From: Elysia chlorotica
Lineage: Eukaryota; Mollusca; Gastropoda; Plakobranchidae
Assembly (NCBI GenBank): GCA_003991915.1
Contig: RQTK01000233.1
Coordinates: forward strand, 242,058 to 306,057
DNA: 64,000 bases
Direction: 5' to 3'
Shown here: positions 58,201 to 64,000 of the stretch, piece after piece
How the letters are laid out: each line of letters starts with the position of its first letter
Position numbering within the stretch: position 1 is the stretch's first letter
The notes under the pieces: generated by a model
Database searches by the model: none
What the model was told of the DNA's origin: nothing
The model's input: the letters and a program-made list of their open reading frames with translations, nothing else
Position numbers and translations under genes: made by a program

Positions 58201-61200
58201 CAGGAAGATGGCATTTCTTTCTTAATTCTTGTGTCTTGTGCAAAATAGATTGGTGTTTAAGCCTGCTTTTCCCTTTCCAGTTTTCAACAAGTTTTTTTGT
58301 TGCATTATTATTTGGCAGTCTAAGACATCTCTCCGTGAGTTCTAATGCTGCCTTTTCTCTGCGTAAACTCAGGGGTTCAAGGTTGACTTGAAACAACATA
58401 CAAACAAAAATTCTTATCAGACTAAGCTGCTATATATACTCTGTTTTCAGCACTGTTCTGTGTGGACAGTTAAGCTATAGTTAATATAAACACCTCAATA
58501 CTTGACACATATTTGACCTCACCAAAACTGTTTTACATTAATTACAGTATCTGGCATTTAAATAAATTGTATACTCATTATTACTTAAGAAATCTTCAGT
58601 TCCTATTAAGATATTTTCTATTTAATTACCTTAGTTTGTAATCTAATCAAATTTAATTCATAAACTTTGTTATCTGTTCATCTCTGTCAATTCCGTAGTT
58701 CTTTTTTTTTATTTTTTATTTATTTAATAAGTCAGGATTACATTACAAGAGTGAACAAGGCTTGCCAATATATAACTTCTGATGTTGATGATTCAATTTC
58801 ATTATTAACTTTACAATGTTAAATAATTACACTGATCACAAAAAATGTGATTACATTTTTTTTTACAGATTGTTAAAGCAGTTTCTGGATTCAAGAAAAA
58901 AAAAAATCACTATGCTCTATGAATTTACTATTATAACCACTCCCCCACCCCCTCCCTCTGCAATAGTTATCACCCAAGGGATTCGGCAATGAGCTCAGAA
59001 GTTTTCCATTACAAGCGTGGGGCAGGGCAAAGTTTCAACCAACCCAGCCACACCCTGGACCCCAGCAAGCATCCAGATGATGAGGTTGGTTCTCTAGGAT
59101 TAGGACTGGGTCTCTGTAAGTGTAAGGAATGAATATTTTTGCTGTTGACAATTCACACAAAAAATCCACTCGATTTACCTCTAGAATAATAGTCAAACCA
59201 AAAGGAGAACATTGCAAAAATATCTCAGTGTATCATAATGTTGAATGCACTGATGTGTCAGTAAGTATAATACATATAATAATAATGATAATATGCGACT
59301 TCCTAAAACAGAAAGTTATGCCTAGTGCTAAATTCTCTTTAACCATTTTCTCATTGGAAATATCACTCAATCTTTGGCTGTGACACTTTCTTTGATGTTG
59401 GGACTTAAATTCATAAGTATAAGGAAAACAGAAATGACATTAACATTAATAGGTGGCTTGTTCATCTCTACATATAAAACCTATTCAAAAGTCTTTTTTT
59501 TTTTTAAAATTTGCATCCTCGTTAGAAGAGCAAACATTTCTTTTGCAACATGTAATCGTGAACAAACCAAGATGGCTACATTTATATATTCTCATCATTT
59601 TATCAATGTTTTCATTGTTTTACTAAAATGGGCAACTTACTCAGAATTTCTTAGAATCTAGCTCTGGGTGAGTTTAAAATCATAATATAAATGATACCAA
59701 AGACTCTGATGTATGCATATTTGATGTAGCTGAATGTTAATTTTGTCTCAAAGATTGCCGTGGCAGATCCTTTTATAAAGTTTTAATCGTAAAAAATAAG
59801 TTTTTAATGACCATTGATAAACTGTATCATTTGAACATAAATTAAAAAGTCTTGTCATAGTTGTGTTTGTATTTTATCAATCCACAGTGGCAGTACAGTT
59901 TTGACAAAGAACTTTACCCTATAGCAATTTATTGCGTTGCTGAGGAAGAAGGTGAGAATTTGATGAATCAAGTTTGTGTTGTTCTTTTTCATGTTTTGAT
60001 TTTGTTTATTGTATCGTGTATCTAAAAAAAGCATTATTTACTTAGAACTATTTACTTCTATTTATGTAATCCAGCACCTGTTTTTGTTTATAAATATCTA
60101 TTTTTGGAGATTCTATAATTTTTCTGGAGATAAACTTTGTGAAACAAATCAAACTGTCTGTTGAAAAGATTTGGCATTATCGTTTTGTGAATTTGCTGTA
60201 AATAAACCACAATGCTTATTCACGAGTCCAATTTGATGCCTCTAAGCTTTAATTTTTTTATCACATGTCATATCAAATTTGTCTTGAACATGTTAAACCT
60301 GCTCAGAGTCATGTCGCTGTTTGGTGCCAAATTGCATTCTCTAACCTAAAAAAGTGTTCTAGTGATCTGCCTCTTTAGGTAATACTATGTATATACAGGT
60401 ACATGGTTAATGCATTTAATTGGCATTTAATAGATTATGTAAGGCTAGAAGACGAGACCAGGTGGTATTCGACCATGTCCGACTTGGGCATTTTCATCTT
60501 ACCCACACCCTCCTATTGAGAGGTGAAGAGCCTCCACAGTGTCATACCTGCAACTGTCAATTATCCATGTCACATTTTGGATGACTGTCCGCTTTTTCAC
60601 CTGGAAAGAAATCGGCATCTGGCTTCCAAACCATTAGATAGCACATTTACTTATGTTAGTACTAAACGACATTGGTCTGTATAATAAAATTTAATGTGTA
60701 TGCTTTTACCAGCCAGAGAGATAAAGGAGTCACCGTTGCTAATAGTATAAAGTATAAAGTGTCTTAGGATATCATAGGCACAATATAGCCATTACTCTGC
60801 TCACATGCCTTAGATTTAAAAGACAAACTTGACCACTCACCGATAAATTAAAAGACATTAGCTTAGAAAATTTAGATCAAACCTCTAATGTTATCATTTT
60901 ACGCCAGAACAATATGGGCACGCCCACATCACATATGCCGTGATAGAGAAAAGTCAGGAGGGGAGCTACACCATCAAGCCCCTCAAACAGAAGCAGGTGG
61001 TGGACGGTCTGTGCTACCTCCTCCAGGAGATCTACGGCATTGAGAATAAAAACATGGAGAGGCTGAAGGTGAGTTTTGTTCAGATTTATACATTGTCATG
61101 TCATATGTTATTGCATTGTAATGGTTAAAACGCTTCAACATGTTTCTTATTAAATCCTGTTAACTCTTTAACGGTTTATTTTTTAGCATGTTTTGACAGG

Positions 61201-61608
61201 GTTTCCTCCCTTGACCAAAATAAAATACCAGGTGAATTTTTCTCAAATGCCTATAAAAGTTTTGTGTTTATTGAACAATTCCCAGGATGTTGGCCCAGTT
61301 GATGTGCGAAACCAACTATATTTGTTTCATACATTCTTTTGTTTTAAAACAAATTGTCTTGTTGTTCCCAGGATGTGGACCCGGACGACGAGGTAGAGGA
61401 CAGTGGCGCCGAGTGTGTCATCTGTATGTCTGACATGCGCGACACGCTGATCCTGCCGTGCCGACACTTGTGCCTGTGTAGCAGCTGTGCCGACTCCCTG
61501 CGCTACCAAGCCAGCATGTGCCCCATCTGCCGCGTTAAGTTCAGGGCGCTGCTGCAGATACGCGCCATGCGCAAGAAAGTGGCCCCCCTGTCCACAAATA
61601 CCCCACAC
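55252..61608 (+). CDS. MGRN1: MGRN1/RNF157 family RING E3 ubiquitin ligase, 3' end unresolved
   Basis: Mahogunin-type E3 ligase. Eight exons with continuous phase: 55252-55342, 55835-55953, 56292-56380, 56788-56940, 58967-59084, 59888-59951, 60908-61068, 61372-61608, coding for 344 residues. Seen: MGALLTRN with Gly2 suited to N-myristoylation, as in the family; SAYRFPPKTGSYFGTHFIMG; EYLFGDSDELNFLG; KTLKSLVYIRKDSLRL; YGHAHITYAVIEKSQEGSY; PLKQKQVVDGLCYLLQEIYG; and a RING finger with C280, C283, C295, H297, C301, C304, C315, C318, containing DTLILPCRHLCLCSSCADSL. The order and text follow human MGRN1 and RNF157; the single mollusc gene could be pro-orthologous to both. The tail after the RING (usually with a PSAP-type or VSLLEALNG segment) is not certain here. 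Introns 4 and 6 contain LINE sequence. Confidence 0.93.
57129..58405 (-). mobile_element. 5'-truncated LINE with intact RNase H frame (I-group type), in MGRN1 intron 4
   Basis: A 413-codon open frame (58399-57158, minus) encodes the end of a non-LTR retrotransposon polyprotein. Residues about 120-250 form an RNase H domain with all catalytic positions: IYTDGSAF (D), YEAELKGIQAAL (E), LFTDSKAALESL (D) and HINLPGNEKADRLAKKGA (H, D). A CPLC-x8-EHTLFQCP zinc-binding-like motif follows, as in I-group LINEs with a terminal RNase H. Endonuclease and reverse transcriptase are missing, typical of 5' truncation. The stop is followed at once by a (CAA)n tail (57131-57157). The intact frame suggests a recent insertion. 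It is antisense to MGRN1. No target-site duplication could be fixed. Confidence 0.88.
60440..60700 (+). mobile_element. LINE fragment (C-terminal zinc-finger region) in MGRN1 intron 6
   Basis: Plus-strand text reads HVRLGHFHLTHTLLLRGEEP, then PPQCHTCNCQLSMSH, continuing after one frame change as DDCPLFHLERNRH. This is the RLGHxxLTH...CxxCxxxxxxxHxxxxCP end of a LINE polyprotein, from a different family than the one in intron 4. Decayed. Confidence 0.65.
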
Positions 61609-62070
61609 GTATGTATGGATACATGATGATACTGACAAATGTCGCCTTTTTAACCTTTACTGCAGCATAAGGGATTTTTCTCTACTTTTGAGATCAATAC
61701 TAAGTTTCTTTATTTCTGCTTCAAAATGGACACACCTTTTAATACTAAAACCTATAAGTGCATTTTTAATTTGAATGTTTAGTTAGATATTTTTCACTTA
61801 TGCCATAATTGTAGCACAGTGTTAATATAAGAATATCATGTATGAGCTAGTGGAATGGTGTATCTCGTTTTTTCTCCAGTAGTTTTAAGATAATTTGAAA
61901 TATAACAATCTAGTGTTTGTAGCACAAGTGCTACCATTGTTTTTCTCTAGTGAATTAAAAAGCCAAGGCTCCTCACAATGTGATAGATATTTATCTAAAA
62001 AACATACTGATAGGTTAATATCTAAAAGACTCAAAATGCTTAAATACCTTTCAAATCAGCTGGAAAGCTA

Positions 62071-62136
62071 TAGAATTGCAATTGCTCTACGACACTGACC
62101 ATTTTATAAATTGCAATTGCTCTACGACACTGACAC
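62071..62136. repeat. Short tandem duplication
   Basis: ATTGCAATTGCTCTACGACA occurs twice about 39 bases apart, in the region after the RING exon of MGRN1. Confidence 0.85.
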
Positions 62137-62449
62137 TTTTATAGATGGTAGATACTTAGAAAATCACTTTTTGCATGACTCAAAAGGGATTTGATCATTT
62201 CCAACCTGGAATTGCAGATATGACCTGATATTAGAATTACTTTTTATATAATGTAAGCATTTAAACAGAGCATACTTTTTTATTATGGACCTAGCAATAC
62301 GAACCGACACATCAATTACAATTTTTGTTAGTTTTGCGATAAGATGCAGCAACAACTTTTCTGGTCAATTCCTTAAAATGTTTGAAATGGTTTGACTTCT
62401 AATAAAACCATGAAGTTTTAGTTCTCATTTCGCTTGTTTATTGTTTCAG

Positions 62450-62612
62450 AGATGATCATGAACAGACTCTTATCAAAGATGAGACTATAAGATCAGACTA
62501 AGACTCCTCTTGGGACAGTTGGTTCTCCCTCAAGGCGGTCCGATGCTTCGGTAGAGAGACTAGCTTCGACTCAACGGACAGGTGGTGCCCCCCATCAGTG
62601 GTGAAGGTGCGT
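62450..62612 (+). other. Candidate alternative exon after the MGRN1 RING exon
   Basis: A good acceptor (TTGTTTCAG) precedes 62450. Joined to the RING exon in phase 0 it would add one Arg codon and then TGA, giving a 345-residue product without the usual tail. The segment to about 62612 is CpG-richer than its surroundings and ends near possible GT donors. No other frame stays open. Confidence 0.3.
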
Positions 62613-62644
62613 AAAACATCATCCTGGGACAGTCCTGTAATTCT

Positions 62645-62815
62645 AGTGATGCCAAGTTTCCGTAATATTACATAGTTTCAGTAAAAAGAAAAGTTGTCAG
62701 TTTCAAAGTTTGGTAAATCTAGAAGTGTAACATGGGTTCATTTGTGATTCAGTGCTTTGAAGCTTTATGTGGAAATTTCAGAGGAAAAAAAAACAACAAC
62801 ATCTAGTTGGCGTCA
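62645..62815. mobile_element. Second copy of the hAT-like MITE
   Basis: Left-end text AGTGATGCCAAGTTTCCGTA parallels the copy at 54093. The right end TAGTTGGCGTCATTG also matches in inverted form. It is more eroded than the first copy. Confidence 0.45.
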
Positions 62816-63246
62816 TTGTACAGTGGAAACTTCACAAAATGAAGTCTCATAAACAGAATTTTGCAAGAGAATAGGTTATTTTTGTCTTTATGACTCTATT
62901 TAAATCAGACTTATAATTCAAAGTTTGTCTGATGTGATTCTCTTAATTCGAAGCTCACACCATCAATAGGCACTACAAAAGTACTACATGTCAAGCAGAA
63001 TTCAATGCTCATTGCTGCCTAAGACATGCCTTTCAAAGAAATGGGGTTAGGAGAAGGTTGCTATAGAAATAAAACAATCGGGCAATATCATAAGCGCCGT
63101 TTTTCAAAAGTAGTGAAGTCCTGACTACGAATTTTAACACTTTTGTGGTTCAGGTATGTCCCCTTCTGTAATTCGAATTCTCTTATTTTGAAGTATAGGT
63201 GGATTCCCAATGAAGTCTATTTATGAGGTTTCCAACGCAGTTCACC
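62816..63246. mobile_element. Possible pogo/Tigger-like MITE
   Basis: The left end TACAGTGGAAACTTCACAAA and the right end on the other strand GTTGGAAACCTCATAAATAG are imperfect inverted repeats. Inner text such as TAATTCGAATTCTCTTATTT is typical of pogo-type non-autonomous elements. It sits directly after the hAT-like copy. Confidence 0.4.
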
Positions 63247-63513
63247 TTAAAACAATTTAAAATAGAATCTCATCTAAGCAATTAAAAAAAAAAGTGGTAA
63301 TCACAGGATTTTAGTTTCAGGATGTCATTCACAATTTGCAGGAATATGAAGTATATAAACAGATAATTCTGTTAGAATAGTCATGAGATATATAGTTCAG
63401 CATTGTAATCGTGCAAAGAGGAATTAAAACTGTAACTTTAGGATGTGTTTTGAACTTTTGAATTAATATAGCACAAAGCGTATTTTACTCAGTGTGTCTA
63501 TGAATTTTTTCAG

Positions 63514-63936
63514 GTGTTCACCTTCAAATATCTGGACCACCGGCAGTATTCACTGTCGAAAAGAAAGGACAAAAAGAAACAAAGTAAGTTGGAAAAAATT
63601 GTTCTTTGTTTAATTTTTTTGCCCAGCAAATGTTGCCATTGTATGCATTAAAGCCTGTGAATTTTGATCTCTCAAGGTTAGAAGAATTCAGTCAATTTTT
63701 GTTAAATATCAAGATGTGAAAACAAGCTACACCAGGAAATTATGACTCTCTTAACAGCTGAAATGATTTTCATCAAATTTTATATCTTTATAACTACTTT
63801 TTTTTCTTTCTTAAAAAAAAAACATCACTGATGCAGAGTTACAGGATTAGGCCCTATTGAGTACCAGAAAGAGATGGATACAGACAAAGAGAGCAGTAAA
63901 GGGGGCACTTTGGAAAAAAAGAAAGATAAAGACAAG
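63514..63936 (+). CDS. Candidate further MGRN1 exons (63514-63583, 63837-63936), low confidence
   Basis: Two segments have splice-like borders: TTTTTTCAG before 63514, GTAAGT after 63583, GCAG before 63837 and GTTGGT after 63936. They read as Lys-rich, for example VTGLGPIEYQKEMDTDKESS in the second. Continuing from the RING exon in phase 0 gives VFTFKYLDHRQYSLS for the first, which I do not recognise. A different frame of it (ISGPPAVFTVEKKGQKETKV) joins the second exon better but needs an unseen exon in between. They may be MGRN1 tail, or not coding. Confidence 0.35.
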
Positions 63937-64000
63937 GTTGGTAAAATAACCTGGGATTCCCTTGCTCATTTATGACTTTGTAATTTAAAATTTTTTACAT

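Overview
The window looks like AT-rich nuclear DNA of a lophotrochozoan, most likely a gastropod mollusc. It has intron-rich animal genes, very dense microsatellites, a dispersed tRNA-derived SINE family, and many copies of a short AGATCTAGATCT-like palindrome. The species assignment is inference; the gene families are read directly from the translated exons.

Layout. 1-6.4 kb: 5' half of FBF1 (ciliary transition fibre protein), minus strand, eleven phase-consistent exons, running off the left edge. 7.4-10.9 kb: NME5 (ciliary radial-spoke NDK-like protein), plus strand, five exons, complete. The two are head-to-head and share about 1 kb of upstream DNA with an X-box-like site. 11.6-13.4 kb: decayed SINE and LINE pieces. 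14.2-16.0 kb: an interferon regulatory factor (IRF), minus strand, coding almost entirely in one exon. 16-24 kb: non-coding, with microsatellites and a 349-base gap. 24.2-27.5 kb: a 1104-residue four-TM protein (CD20-like; FAM189/ENTREP-like is the best guess) in one coding exon, followed by a probable 6 kb 3' UTR. 34-50 kb: accessory, gene-free DNA with a 1.7 kb long inverted repeat, a TAC/GTA hairpin microsatellite, tandem duplications and a cluster of SINEs. 50.6-53.0 kb: UBALD, minus strand, complete, three exons. 55.3-61.6 kb and beyond: MGRN1/RNF157 RING E3 ligase, plus strand, eight coding exons resolved. Its introns hold a 5'-truncated LINE with an intact RNase H frame, another LINE fragment and two kinds of MITE.

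How the genes relate. FBF1 and NME5 both serve cilia, so a shared promoter is plausible. UBALD and MGRN1 are head-to-head here as UBALD1 and MGRN1 are in human (from memory), with the paralogous pair UBALD2/RNF157 and also FBF1 on human 17q25. The window may therefore preserve an ancient bilaterian gene neighbourhood. IRF and the four-TM gene are also divergently arranged. I found no CRISPR array, no convincing functional tRNA or rRNA gene, and no wholly new gene system. The most unusual structures are the long inverted repeat with its internal hairpin, the GC-AG intron and adjacent SINE in FBF1, and the altered DNA-contact residues of the IRF.
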